Source: Anammoximicrobium sp032229885 (lineage in GTDB: Bacteria; Planctomycetota; Planctomycetia; Pirellulales; Pirellulaceae). From it: a stretch of 33,653 bases of DNA. The notes under the pieces are model-generated. The model did no database searches. It was not told where the DNA came from and worked only from the letters and a program-made list of their open reading frames with translations. Position numbers and translations under genes: made by a program. Position 1 is the stretch's first letter. Every line of letters begins with the position of its first letter. This document shows, piece after piece, positions 1 through 8,245 of the stretch. The DNA is taken from NCBI GenBank assembly GCA_032229885.1, contig JAVYAJ010000272.1, positions 1 through 33,653 of the forward strand, in the 5' to 3' direction.

Positions 1-361
1 AAGCCGTCCGGTCCTTGGTGACAGGTGGGTTCTTCGTAGCGGACGAACTGGATCGACCGCCAGCAGACACACCGGAGGGCTTGCGCCCTTCCGCTTCGAT
101 TCTTGCGCTCCTCCCGCTTCAATTCTCGGTGACCGTTCATCAAGGCTCGCATGACTTGCAACGCAGGTTGTCGCCATTAGGTTGCCGTGACAAACCATGA
201 ACGACTACAAATCGCCACGCCTTGCCAGTAAACGATCGGACAACAAATAGTCGAACGATCCTTACGACCTGCTGGCGGTGTCGAACAGCGAGCGTGCTCG
301 GCGAGCTTGCCGTGTCGAGGGGCGGCGGTCGCGCGTGGGATCCGCGGTCCCGCGGGCGGGT
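1..361. other. Gene-free stretch downstream of ispG
   Basis: No convincing gene is seen; the short open frames here lack family features. The only structure noticed is a tandem near-duplication of about 22 bases at 81-125 (two copies of a unit beginning TTGCGC and ending CGCTTC(G/A)ATTCT) and a small palindrome CCGCGG-TC-CCGCGG near 341-356, just past the ispG stop. Neither is strong enough to call a terminator. Confidence 0.5.
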
Positions 362-1504
362 TTAGGGCGCCGCGCGCGAGGCGATCAGATCGTCGAGTTC
401 CGCGCGCAGCCGGGGCAGGATCTCGTCGTAGCTGAACGCGCCGACCAGGCGCCCCCCGCGTTTCAGGTTCACGTACGTCGGACCGCACCACAGGCCCAGG
501 TCCGCGTCGTCGGTCTCGCCGGGACCGTTCACGCGGCAGCCCATCACGGCGATCGTCAGCGCGTGTCCGCGGGCGTATTGCGTCAGCTCGCGAACCTGTT
601 CGGCCAGCTCGACGAACCGTTCGTTTTCGACGCGCGAGCAGCTCGGACAGGAAATCAAGTTCAACGAATTGCGCTGGCCTGGAACAACGGTGCGCACGCG
701 GCCGGCCGCGATGTCCGCCAGGATTTGACGTCCCACCGAGATCTCCTCGGCTTTGCGCGCGTTGGGCACCGTCAGGGAAACGCGGATCGTGTCGCCGATC
801 CCGCGACCGATCAGTTGTTCGAACGCAATCCGCGTCTTGATGACGCCGTCGGGCGGCAGACCGGCCTCGGTGACGCCCAGATGCAGCGGGACGTCCGGGC
901 GGCGGTCCGCAAAGCGGCGATTGGCTTCGATCACCTTGAGCGGATCCGAATCCTTCAGCGAGACGCAGTAGCGAACGCCTTCGATCGTGTCCAGCAGATC
1001 ACAGTGCTCCCACGCGCTGTCGAGCATCGGCGAGATCGAGTCGCTGGCGTCGTAACGTTCTTTGTGCGCCGGGTCGACGCTGCCGCAGTTCACGCCGATG
1101 CGAATCGCACAGTCGTGCTCGCGGGCGACGGCCGCCAGATAGCGAACCTTGTCCTGCCAGGGCTTGTGCCGTTCGTGATGATACAGGTGGCCCGGGTTGT
1201 AGCGGATCTTGTCCACGTGCGGCGCGACACGTTCGGCCAAGCGATAATTCTCCTGCAGGTCTACGGACAGGTTGGCCGAGACCTGGCGGCGAATTTCGCG
1301 CAGCGCTTCGGCGTCGGCTGGGCTGTCGACGGCGATCCGCACCACATCGGCGCCCGCGGCCTCCAACGCCCGAACCTGCTGGACGGTCGCATCGATATCT
1401 TGCGTGCGGGTCGCGGTCATGCTCTGCACGGCGATCGGCCGTAGATCGCCGATGACCACCGTCCCGATTCGCACAGGACGAGTCCTGTTTCTGGAAATCG
1501 TCAC
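362..1504 (-). CDS. ispG: 4-hydroxy-3-methylbut-2-en-1-yl diphosphate synthase (IspG/GcpE)
   Basis: This enzyme performs the penultimate step of the MEP isoprenoid pathway, reductively opening methylerythritol cyclodiphosphate to HMBPP with a [4Fe-4S] cluster in the cytoplasm. The protein has 380 residues, normal for the compact bacterial form without the central insertion. The N-terminal TIM-barrel begins with the conserved stretch IAVQSMTATRTQD. The cluster ligands are visible as CPSC (C286, C289) and C323 in MGCRVNGPGE, where E330 is the third-cysteine-region glutamate that helps bind the cluster. The start is a GTG preceded by GAGG on the minus strand about six bases away. It is the last gene of a minus-strand series after nifJ and the pyrD-like gene, separated by 238 bases, so it may have its own promoter. 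IspG needs electrons from ferredoxin or flavodoxin, which NifJ can reduce; that link is inference. Confidence 0.96.
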   Translation of the reverse strand: MTISRNRTRPVRIGTVVIGDLRPIAVQSMTATRTQDIDATVQQVRALEAAGADVVRIAVDSPADAEALREIRRQVSANLSVDLQENYRLAERVAPHVDKIRYNPGHLYHHERHKPWQDKVRYLAAVAREHDCAIRIGVNCGSVDPAHKERYDASDSISPMLDSAWEHCDLLDTIEGVRYCVSLKDSDPLKVIEANRRFADRRPDVPLHLGVTEAGLPPDGVIKTRIAFEQLIGRGIGDTIRVSLTVPNARKAEEISVGRQILADIAAGRVRTVVPGQRNSLNLISCPSCSRVENERFVELAEQVRELTQYARGHALTIAVMGCRVNGPGETDDADLGLWCGPTYVNLKRGGRLVGAFSYDEILPRLRAELDDLIASRAAP

Positions 1505-1742
1505 AAGAGCCTCGCTGTGGCCGTGGGCGCCACGCCAGATCCAATTCGGCCCGGCGGTCGCGCCAGCCGCGCAGGCCGAGTCTATACGTCGTCGGGCCCT
1601 GCGTCAAACGAGGTCGCCTGTCGATCGGCAGGCGGGCAGGCCCGGCGCGGCCCGCCGGGCCGAGTTGACGCGTCGGGTCTTTCCAGGCCCTGTGCGAGGC
1701 AGGGCGCGCGCTTGGCGACGCCCTGCGATGGGGCGCGGCAGG

Positions 1743-2747
1743 CTATGCTTTGCTGGTGTACGAGATCAGCGCTTTCATATAGTTGGCGCGTTCCAACTCG
1801 CTGGGGTCTGAACAGCGGATGCGGCTCATGCTGCCCTTCAACTGTTCGACGGACTCGTATTCCTTCTCCTCCAGCCACTCCAGCAGCTCTTGTTGCAGTT
1901 GCTTCAAATAGCCGGGACCGCGCTGCAACAGCACGGACGCCATCGCCACCACGTCTGCGCCGACCAGCATGGCCTTGATCACATCCGCCGTGGCGTGGAC
2001 GCCGCTGGTCGCGGCCAGTGAGATCTCGACATGGTCACGGAGGATGGCGATCCACCGCAGCGGCAGACGCAGTTCGCTGGGCGTGCTGAGCTGCAAGGTC
2101 GGTTGGAACCGCAGCGCGTCCAGGTCCATGTCGGGTTCCAGAAAGCGGTTGAACAGAACCAGGCCGGCGACGCCCGCGTCGGCGAGGCGGCGGGCGAATC
2201 GCGGCAGGCCGCTGAAGTACGGTCCCATTTTCACCGCCAAGGGGATGGACAGCGAATCCTTGACGGCCGACACCAAGTCCAGGTATCGGTCTTCGACGTC
2301 CTTGGCGCTCATCTCGGGGGCGGTCGGGATAAAGTAAATATTCAGTTCGAGCGCGTCGGCGCCCGCGTCCTGAATCATCTTGGCGTACCGCACCCAACCG
2401 CCCTTCGACGCGCCGTTCAAACTGCCGATCAGGGGGATCGACAGTCTTTTCTTGGCCGCTTCCATCTCTTCGAGGTATACGCCCGGGCCGACGCGATAGT
2501 CGGCCATCGCCGGCAGATAACTCAGGGATTCGGCGAACGATTCCGTGCCCTGGTCGTACAGCCGCGCAATCTCCATCTCTTCGTGTTCGATCTGTTCTTC
2601 GAACAACGATGGCCAGACGGCCGCCGAGGCTCCGGCTTCCTCGAGTTGCAGCAAGCTGTCGAGGCTGCCGGTCAACGGGCTGGCCGCGGCGACCAGCGGG
2701 TTTTTCAGTTTCAAGCCCAGATAGGTAGTGCTCAGATCGACGCTCAC
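1743..2747 (-). CDS. Dihydroorotate dehydrogenase-like flavoprotein, coupled to nifJ
   Basis: The 334-residue protein has the overall layout of a class 1 dihydroorotate dehydrogenase barrel: N-terminal GLKLKNPLVAAASPLTGS (residues 11-28), a lysine in AVKMGP (K173), LVLFNRF (197-202), and a C-terminal segment (ATSGVHATADVIKAMLVGAD) typical of the FMN phosphate site. The loop that in true class 1 enzymes carries the catalytic cysteine or serine (normally a N-[IL]-S-C-P-N type motif) reads LELNIYFIPTAP here (133-144), with no cysteine or serine. This suggests it is not a pyrimidine-pathway enzyme. Such proteins are often annotated beside nifJ in other bacteria. The GTG start overlaps the nifJ stop by 4 bases (GTGA), indicating translational coupling. 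A role as flavin partner of the pyruvate oxidoreductase is inference; the true substrate is unknown. Confidence 0.85.
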   Translation of the reverse strand: MSVDLSTTYLGLKLKNPLVAAASPLTGSLDSLLQLEEAGASAAVWPSLFEEQIEHEEMEIARLYDQGTESFAESLSYLPAMADYRVGPGVYLEEMEAAKKRLSIPLIGSLNGASKGGWVRYAKMIQDAGADALELNIYFIPTAPEMSAKDVEDRYLDLVSAVKDSLSIPLAVKMGPYFSGLPRFARRLADAGVAGLVLFNRFLEPDMDLDALRFQPTLQLSTPSELRLPLRWIAILRDHVEISLAATSGVHATADVIKAMLVGADVVAMASVLLQRGPGYLKQLQQELLEWLEEKEYESVEQLKGSMSRIRCSDPSELERANYMKALISYTSKA

Positions 2748-5700
2748 GCTTGGACTCCTTCTTGCTTTTCGGCCTGTTCTGCGACTTCACGCTGGATGCC
2801 CGACAGTTGCTCGTAATAGTGCCATTGGTCGTCGATGTCCCGCTGGGCCAGGCTGAACAGCCGCTCGGCCTCCGCCGGATTGGTTCGGGCGAGCATGGCA
2901 AAGCGGGCTTCCTTGGCCGCGATTTCTCTGAACGGGATGTTCGGCTTGCGGCTGTCCAACTGGAACGGGCGCCCGCCGCTGTGAGACAACCGGGGGTCGT
3001 ACCGGAACAGCGGCCAGAATCCGGATCGCACCAGATCTTTTTGGTGCGTCATCGAGGTCGCCATCTCGATCCCGTGGGCGATGCAGTGGCTGTAGGCCAG
3101 GATCAGCGACGCGCCACGATAGGACTCGGCCTCCTGGAACACCTTGATGGTCTGGGCCGGGTTCGCGCCCATCGCCACTTGGCCGACGTACACGTTGCCG
3201 TACGAGGCGGCGATCATGCCCAGGTCTTTCTTGCGGGTGGGCTTGCCCCCGGCGGCGAACTTGGCCACCGCCGAGCGGGGCGTCGCCTTGGACGCCTGGC
3301 CGCCGGTGTTCGAGTAGACGCCCGTGTCCAGCACCAGCACGTTCACGTCGCGGCCCGACGCCAGGACGTGATCCAGGCCGCCGAAACCGATGTCGTAGGC
3401 CCAGCCGTCGCCGCCCAGGATCCAGACGCTCTTGCGGACCAACGCCTCGGCCACCCCCGCCAGGATCCGAGCGGACAGCGAATCGATGTCCGCCAGCCGC
3501 GCGTGCAACGCGCGGACGCGGTCGCGCTGGGCCTCGATCTCTGCTTCGGTGTGCTGCGCGGGCGCGTTGGCAATCAGGTCGCGGGCCAAATCGTCGCCGA
3601 TCTGGGACGCCAACTCGCGGCATAGGCCGATGGCCAAGTTCTGCTTTTCGTCGAACGCCAGCCGGAAGCCGAGTCCGAACTCGGCGTTGTCCTCGAACAG
3701 CGAGTTCGACCAAGTCGGGCCGCGGCCCTCGGCGTTCGTGGTGTACGGCGTCGCCGGCAGATTCGCGCCGTAGATCGACGAACAGCCCGTGGCGTTGCCG
3801 ATGATCAGCCGATCGCCAAACAACTGGGTCATCAGCTTGATGTACGGAGTCTCGCCACAGCCCGCGCACGCTCCGGAGTATTCGAACAACGGCAGCAAGA
3901 GCTGCGTGCCCTTGACCGTATTGGTCTTGGTCTGGCTGCGATCCAGATCCGGGATATTGAGGAAATACTCGTAGTTCTTCTGTTCGACCTCCAGGTGGTC
4001 CAGCTTGGGCTCCATGTTGATCGCCTTGTGCTTGACCTCCTCCTTGCTCTTGGCCGGACAGACATCCACACAGACGGCGCAGCCCGTGCAATCGTCGGGC
4101 GCGACCTGGATCGTGTAGAAGAAGTCTTCCAACTCCTTTCCCTTGTAATCGACGGTCTGGAAGTCGTTCGGCTGGCTGTTCAGCGAGTCCTTGGGATAGG
4201 CCTTGGCGCGGATCGCCGCATGGGGGCAGACCAGCACGCACAACCCGCATTGCGTGCAGATCTTCGGATCCCAGATCGGAATCTCGAGCGCGATGCTGCG
4301 TTTCTCGTACTTGGCCGTCGCCGTGGGAAACGTTCCGTCGACGGGCAACGCGCTGACCGGCAGCAGGTCGCCCTTGCCGCCGATGATCATCCCCGTCACC
4401 CGCTCGACAAAGTCGGGCACGTCGCCCCACACCGGCGGCAGTCGCCTGAACGTGCTGGTGACGTGGTCCGGATATTTGACCTCGTGCAGGTTCTCGATCG
4501 ACGCGTCGACGGCGGCAAAGTTCCTTTGGACGACCGCCTCGCCGCGTTTGCCATAGGTCTTCTTGATCGCCTGCTTGATCTGCTCGATCGCTTCCTCGCG
4601 GGGCAACACGTTGGCCAGGGCAAAGAAGCACGTCTGCATGACGGTGTTCACGCGATTGCCCATGCCGGCGGCTTTGGCCACGCCCGAGCCGTCGATCACG
4701 TAGAACTTCAGCTTCTTACGGATGATCGTCTCCTGGACCTCCTGTGGCAGGCGGTCCCAGACCTCCTCCGGCCCGAACGGGCTGTTCAACAGGAACGTGG
4801 CGCCGACCTCGGCCTTTTCCAACACGTCGATCCGCTCGAGGAACACGAACTGATGGCAGGCCACGAAGTTCGCCCGTTCGATCAGATAGGTGGAATTGAT
4901 CGGTCGCGGGCTGAAGCGCAGGTGCGAGACGGTGATCGCCCCGGCCTTCTTCGAGTCGTAGACAAAGTAGCCTTGGGCGTACAGATCCGTGTTCTCGCCG
5001 ATGATCTTGACCGAGTTCTTGTTGGCGCCGACCGTGCCGTCGGCGCCCAGCCCATAGAACATCGAGCAGCGCACGTCCGGCTCGTCGGTGTGGAATTCGG
5101 GGTCGTATTTCAGGCTGGTGTGGGTCACGTCGTCGACGATCCCCACCGTGAAATGGTTTTTCGGCTGGGCCTCGTTCAATTCGTCCAGCACGGCCTTGAC
5201 CATGGCCGGGGTGAACTCTTTGGACGACAAGCCGTACCGGCCGCCGATGATCCGCGGAGGCGCGGCGTCGGCGCCAGCCCGGGCGCGCCAACCCTCGCTC
5301 ACCGCCGTCAGGATGTCCTGGTACAGCGGTTCGCCCACCGACCCCGGCTCTTTGGTGCGATCGAGCACGGCGATGCCTTGGACCGTGCTGGGGATCGCCG
5401 CCAGACAGGCCGCGATGTCGAACGGCCGGAACAGACGCACTTTGAGCACGCCGACCCGCTGCCCCATCTGGTTCAGCTTGTTCACCGTCTCCTCGGCCGC
5501 GCCGATCCCCGAGCCCATCAACACGACGATCCGATCCGCGTCCGGCGCGCCGACGTAATCGAACAGGCGATACTGGCGGCCCACCAACGCGGCAAAGCGG
5601 TCCATCGTCTCCTGGACGATCGACGGCGCCTCGAGATAGAACGGATTGCACGCCTCGCGAGCCTGGAAGAACACGTCGGGATTCTGAGCCGTGCCGCGCA

Positions 5701-6346
5701 GCACGGGTCGATCCGGGTTCATGGCCCGATCGCGGTGCGCTTGGATCAGCTGATCGTCGATCATCGCGCGGATGTCGTCATCGCTCAGAAGCTGGATCTT
5801 GTTGACCTCGTGCGAGGTGCGAAATCCGTCGAAAAAGTGCAGGAAAGGGATCCGCGACTTGAGCGTCGCGGCCTGGGCGATCAGCGCCATGTCGTGGGCC
5901 TCGCCCACCGAGCCCGAAGCCAACATGGCCCAGCCCGTTCCCCGGACCGACATGACGTCGCTGTGATCGCCAAAGATGGACAACGCGTGGGTCGCCAGCG
6001 TCCGCGCCGCAATGTGGAACACGGTCGGCGACAGCTCGCCGGCGATCTTGTACATGTTGGGGATCATCAGCAGCAGACCCTGCGACGCCGTGAACGTCGT
6101 CGTCAAGGCGCCGGCCTGCAGCGCCCCGTGACACGCGCCGGCCGCGCCGCCTTCGCTTTGCATCTCGACGACATCCGGCACCACTCCGTACACATTCTTG
6201 CGGCCCTGAGAGGACCATTCGTCGCAAAACTCGCCCATATTCGACGAGGGCGTGATCGGGTAGATCGCGATCACCTCGTTGGTCTTGTGCGCGATGTACG
6301 ACGCCGCTTCGTTACCATCGATCGTTACCCATTTGCGCTCGCTCAC
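2744..6346 (-). CDS. nifJ: Pyruvate:ferredoxin (flavodoxin) oxidoreductase, single-chain
   Basis: This cytoplasmic enzyme oxidises pyruvate with CoA to acetyl-CoA and CO2, passing electrons to ferredoxin or flavodoxin. At 1200 residues it matches the fused homodimeric PFOR form. The N-terminal domain carries IYPITPSSNMGE (around 29-40) of the pyruvate-binding family. A two-cluster ferredoxin domain follows, with cysteines C697, C700, C703, C707 (CTQCGLC) and C753, C756, C759, C763 (CTGCAVC). The C-terminal TPP domain has the proximal-cluster pair C827/C830 (CAGCGE), NATGCSS, and the thiamine site GGDGWAYDIG near 977-986. All expected cluster ligands appear present. The start is GTG at 6346, fixed by a near-perfect Shine-Dalgarno just upstream. 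It is first in a minus-strand operon with the pyrD-like gene and probably ispG. Confidence 0.97.
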   Translation of the reverse strand: MSERKWVTIDGNEAASYIAHKTNEVIAIYPITPSSNMGEFCDEWSSQGRKNVYGVVPDVVEMQSEGGAAGACHGALQAGALTTTFTASQGLLLMIPNMYKIAGELSPTVFHIAARTLATHALSIFGDHSDVMSVRGTGWAMLASGSVGEAHDMALIAQAATLKSRIPFLHFFDGFRTSHEVNKIQLLSDDDIRAMIDDQLIQAHRDRAMNPDRPVLRGTAQNPDVFFQAREACNPFYLEAPSIVQETMDRFAALVGRQYRLFDYVGAPDADRIVVLMGSGIGAAEETVNKLNQMGQRVGVLKVRLFRPFDIAACLAAIPSTVQGIAVLDRTKEPGSVGEPLYQDILTAVSEGWRARAGADAAPPRIIGGRYGLSSKEFTPAMVKAVLDELNEAQPKNHFTVGIVDDVTHTSLKYDPEFHTDEPDVRCSMFYGLGADGTVGANKNSVKIIGENTDLYAQGYFVYDSKKAGAITVSHLRFSPRPINSTYLIERANFVACHQFVFLERIDVLEKAEVGATFLLNSPFGPEEVWDRLPQEVQETIIRKKLKFYVIDGSGVAKAAGMGNRVNTVMQTCFFALANVLPREEAIEQIKQAIKKTYGKRGEAVVQRNFAAVDASIENLHEVKYPDHVTSTFRRLPPVWGDVPDFVERVTGMIIGGKGDLLPVSALPVDGTFPTATAKYEKRSIALEIPIWDPKICTQCGLCVLVCPHAAIRAKAYPKDSLNSQPNDFQTVDYKGKELEDFFYTIQVAPDDCTGCAVCVDVCPAKSKEEVKHKAINMEPKLDHLEVEQKNYEYFLNIPDLDRSQTKTNTVKGTQLLLPLFEYSGACAGCGETPYIKLMTQLFGDRLIIGNATGCSSIYGANLPATPYTTNAEGRGPTWSNSLFEDNAEFGLGFRLAFDEKQNLAIGLCRELASQIGDDLARDLIANAPAQHTEAEIEAQRDRVRALHARLADIDSLSARILAGVAEALVRKSVWILGGDGWAYDIGFGGLDHVLASGRDVNVLVLDTGVYSNTGGQASKATPRSAVAKFAAGGKPTRKKDLGMIAASYGNVYVGQVAMGANPAQTIKVFQEAESYRGASLILAYSHCIAHGIEMATSMTHQKDLVRSGFWPLFRYDPRLSHSGGRPFQLDSRKPNIPFREIAAKEARFAMLARTNPAEAERLFSLAQRDIDDQWHYYEQLSGIQREVAEQAEKQEGVQA

Positions 6347-6350
6347 GTGT

Positions 6351-6358
6351 ACCTCCTC
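6351..6358 (-). promoter_or_regulatory. Strong ribosome binding site of nifJ
   Basis: On the minus strand GAGGAGGT lies four bases before the GTG start at 6346. It is the best Shine-Dalgarno in the window and decides the nifJ start over other in-frame codons; it also suggests high translation. Confidence 0.85.
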
Positions 6359-6781
6359 AATCGGTCATTATGACTATCGTGATCGGCCTGTCCAAAGATT
6401 CGTCCACCCGTACGGAATGCGACGACGGGCTGAGGCGGCCGCCGTGGAAAAGACGAACCGGAAAAGACGGACTCGTCGCACGCCTCGACACTCGGGCGCT
6501 CCCCTCTCGCCGGCGGCAGTCTGACTGCGCACACGGTGGACGCAGACACTGTACTGGACACGATGGTTCGCTCGAGCCGTAGCCCATGCGCAGCGCAGCT
6601 CGAGGCGCACGTCCGGCTTGCCCTCGGTCCGTCTTGATCCGTCAACACGAAGCGTCTACTCGGTATACCTCTCGCCGACGACGCCGGCGCGCTCGTTTGG
6701 AGATCGTCGAATTCCAACCAAAGCCGAGCGTCGAGGAACGTCTGAGACACCGACACGAGACACCGGAATCCCATAACCGAC

Positions 6782-6809
6782 ATAGTACAGCTTTTTGTCA
6801 GCAATTCAA
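6782..6809 (-). promoter_or_regulatory. Candidate promoter upstream of nifJ
   Basis: Read on the minus strand, TTGAAT is followed after 16 bases by TACTAT, a reasonable sigma-70-like pair. It lies in a locally AT-rich patch (6780-6850) inside a GC-rich spacer. If used, the nifJ leader would be about 430 bases. This is a weak call based on consensus match alone. Confidence 0.25.
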
Positions 6810-6989
6810 CTGGAGTAAACGAGATATTTGATAGTCAATCAAAAAATGATGTTCTGCGGCCCGCCGTTCACCCGTTGAAAGAAGTGGATCGCTCGCCGTT
6901 CTGAAGGGACGCGCTCCGTCGCGGACACCTGGCTTCGGCCACGATCGAGCGCGGTCCTGGCGCGCCCACTTCTTAAACCACGAGCGCCT

Positions 6990-7190
6990 TGCCTGTTGCG
7001 CGTTTGAGCGCTGAATCTGTTTGGCCGAAGGCCTCCGCTCACCGTAGCCTGGGGCAACGCCCCAGGACTGGCGCCGTGCGCGTGCCTCTTTTGGCCGAAG
7101 GCCATATTCATGCGGGCGGCGGTGACACGTTGAAGATGGCCTTCGGCCAGCACGGTTGTCGTCGTCTGGGCTGCGCAACAGCCATGTAAT
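6990..7190. repeat. Cluster of short palindromic intergenic repeats
   Basis: The palindrome GGCCGAAGGCC occurs at about 7022-7032 and 7093-7103 and its complement form GGCCTTCGGCC at about 7138-7148. Between the first two is a perfect hairpin CCTGGGGC-AAC-GCCCCAGG at about 7050-7068. The arrangement looks like a composite REP-type element. It would explain why spurious open frames on both strands cover it. Such elements are common in planctomycete spacers as I recall; no copy count is possible from this window. Confidence 0.65.
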
Positions 7191-7610
7191 ATCAATTCCA
7201 ACTAAACCCCACAATTTCCGGCTTTTGAGCCGCACCAACACCGGGCCGTGTAGACCAGGTTCCGCAAGACGGCGGAAATGACTCGTCCAATGGCTGACGC
7301 CCTGTCCAATCTGCGTTTTTAGGGCCCCGTGTTTGCTCGAGTCCGGGATTCCCGCAGCCCGGCGACCGCAGTTGCGCTGGCGTTTGGGCTAGACTGGGAA
7401 CGAGCTATTCGGGACAAAGGTCTCGGGAAGCCCGATGACGGTCGCTCGGAAGGTGCAGCTTCCGAAATCGTAGACTCGTCTATGGGCTGCCATTCCCAGC
7501 CGCGCAACACCTACAATTACAACGGACGCGGAAGGCGGCGCTTGGCAAGGAACGATGCTGGGCCGCGCGCCCCGATCGCCGAAGGGCGACAATTGTTGTC
7601 CGATGCCCCC

Positions 7611-7640
7611 TTGTGCGCAGCAATCGCCTATGCGTATAAA
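7611..7640 (+). promoter_or_regulatory. Candidate promoter of the tRNA-Leu gene
   Basis: TTGTGC and TATAAA are separated by 18 bases, placing a start near 7647, about 54 bases before the tRNA. The -10 matches five of six consensus positions; the -35 is weak. Confidence 0.45.
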
Positions 7641-7700
7641 TAGAGCGTCGGGTGGTGGCTGGCCTGCCCAGAGGGCAAGGCTGGCATTGCCGTCTGTGCT

Positions 7701-7786
7701 GCGGCCGTGGCGGAATTGGCAGACGCGCTAGGCTCAGGACCTAGTCACCCTTACCGGTGGTGGAGGTTCAAGTCCTCTCGGCCGCA
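7701..7786 (+). tRNA. tRNA-Leu (anticodon CAG)
   Basis: The class II cloverleaf is complete. The 7-bp acceptor stem pairs GCGGCCG with CGGCCGC. The anticodon stem pairs CTAGG with CCTAG around the loop CTCAGGA, giving anticodon CAG, which reads CUG. A long variable arm follows, then the T loop TTCAAGT. The discriminator base is A, as leucine tRNAs require. The 3' CCA is not fully encoded: CCT follows the discriminator, so CCA must be added or completed after transcription. Confidence 0.97.
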
Positions 7787-7796
7787 CCTCGCAGAC

Positions 7797-7832
7797 AAGG
7801 ACTTGCGTCGAATCGACGCGAGTCCTTTTTTT
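7797..7832 (+). terminator. Intrinsic terminator after tRNA-Leu
   Basis: A 14-bp stem (AAGGACTTGCGTCG pairing with CGACGCGAGTCCTT through one G-T pair) closes an AAT loop and runs into seven T residues. It starts ten bases after the tRNA and is the clearest intrinsic terminator in the window. Confidence 0.92.
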
Positions 7833-7891
7833 ATCGATGAACGGATTTGTCGAGAACAAAACTCCATCGTCTCTCAGACCGGCAACACATC

Positions 7892-8245
7892 ATGAACCTG
7901 TATCCTGTCGAGCTCCAGATCGTCGATCCGCCCGCGTTGCTGATCGACTGGAGCGATGGCCAACGACGTATTTATCCGCTGGTCGAACTGCGCGACGGAT
8001 GCCCGTGCGCGTTCTGTCGCCAGTCGAGCAAGGCGGTCGTCCCCGAAGGGGCGATCCATCTGCCGGTGCTGTCCAAGGCTGAAACGGCGCCGCTGAGCCT
8101 GGTCGCGATGACGCCCGTCGGCAGCTATGCCTACTGTCTCGAGTTCAGCGACGGCCACAATTCGGGGATCTACACGTTCGAGCTGTTGCGTGAACTGGGA
8201 CACGAGGCGCCACGTGACGCACAGGATCCGGCGAGCGGCCGCTGA
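7892..8245 (+). CDS. DUF971 domain protein
   Basis: This is a 117-residue protein that matches the DUF971 family, equivalent to the N-terminal domain of gamma-butyrobetaine hydroxylase. The supporting features are the LLIDWSDGQRRIYPLVELRDGCPCAFCR stretch in two parts: LIDWSDGQ (17-24) and CPCAFC with C37, C39 and C42, a possible metal-binding cluster. A second conserved block is GSYAYCLEFSDGHNSGIYTFE-like (77-97). The family sometimes occurs fused to or near Mrp/ApbC Fe-S proteins, but no function is established and none is claimed. The start is the ATG at 7892, after which family similarity begins; upstream in-frame codons lie too close to the tRNA terminator. No good ribosome binding site is seen. 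Its end overlaps the next gene by about 32 bases. Confidence 0.85.
   Translation: MNLYPVELQIVDPPALLIDWSDGQRRIYPLVELRDGCPCAFCRQSSKAVVPEGAIHLPVLSKAETAPLSLVAMTPVGSYAYCLEFSDGHNSGIYTFELLRELGHEAPRDAQDPASGR

Larger units (their letters stand above)
6359..7610. other. Gene-free spacer between nifJ and tRNA-Leu
   Basis: About 1.25 kb with many overlapping short open frames but none with ribosome binding site, codon bias or recognisable motif. The middle part holds hairpin-forming repeats, listed separately. The right part (7329-7600) includes an open frame of about 100 codons that I do not recognise and that is probably not a gene. No ncRNA could be identified by eye. Confidence 0.55.

Noticed and set aside
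278..1444. Long plus-strand open frame opposite ispG
   Set aside because: It is the antisense shadow of ispG, whose Fe-S motifs are clear; the plus-strand translation has no family features.
3995..6373. 792-codon plus-strand open frame opposite nifJ
   Set aside because: It lies wholly over nifJ, is rich in Arg/His/Asp as expected for a GC-rich antisense frame, and has no motif.
7329..7643. Plus-strand frame of about 104 codons before tRNA-Leu
   Set aside because: No ribosome binding site, no recognisable motif, and it overlaps the predicted tRNA promoter and an equally long minus-strand frame.
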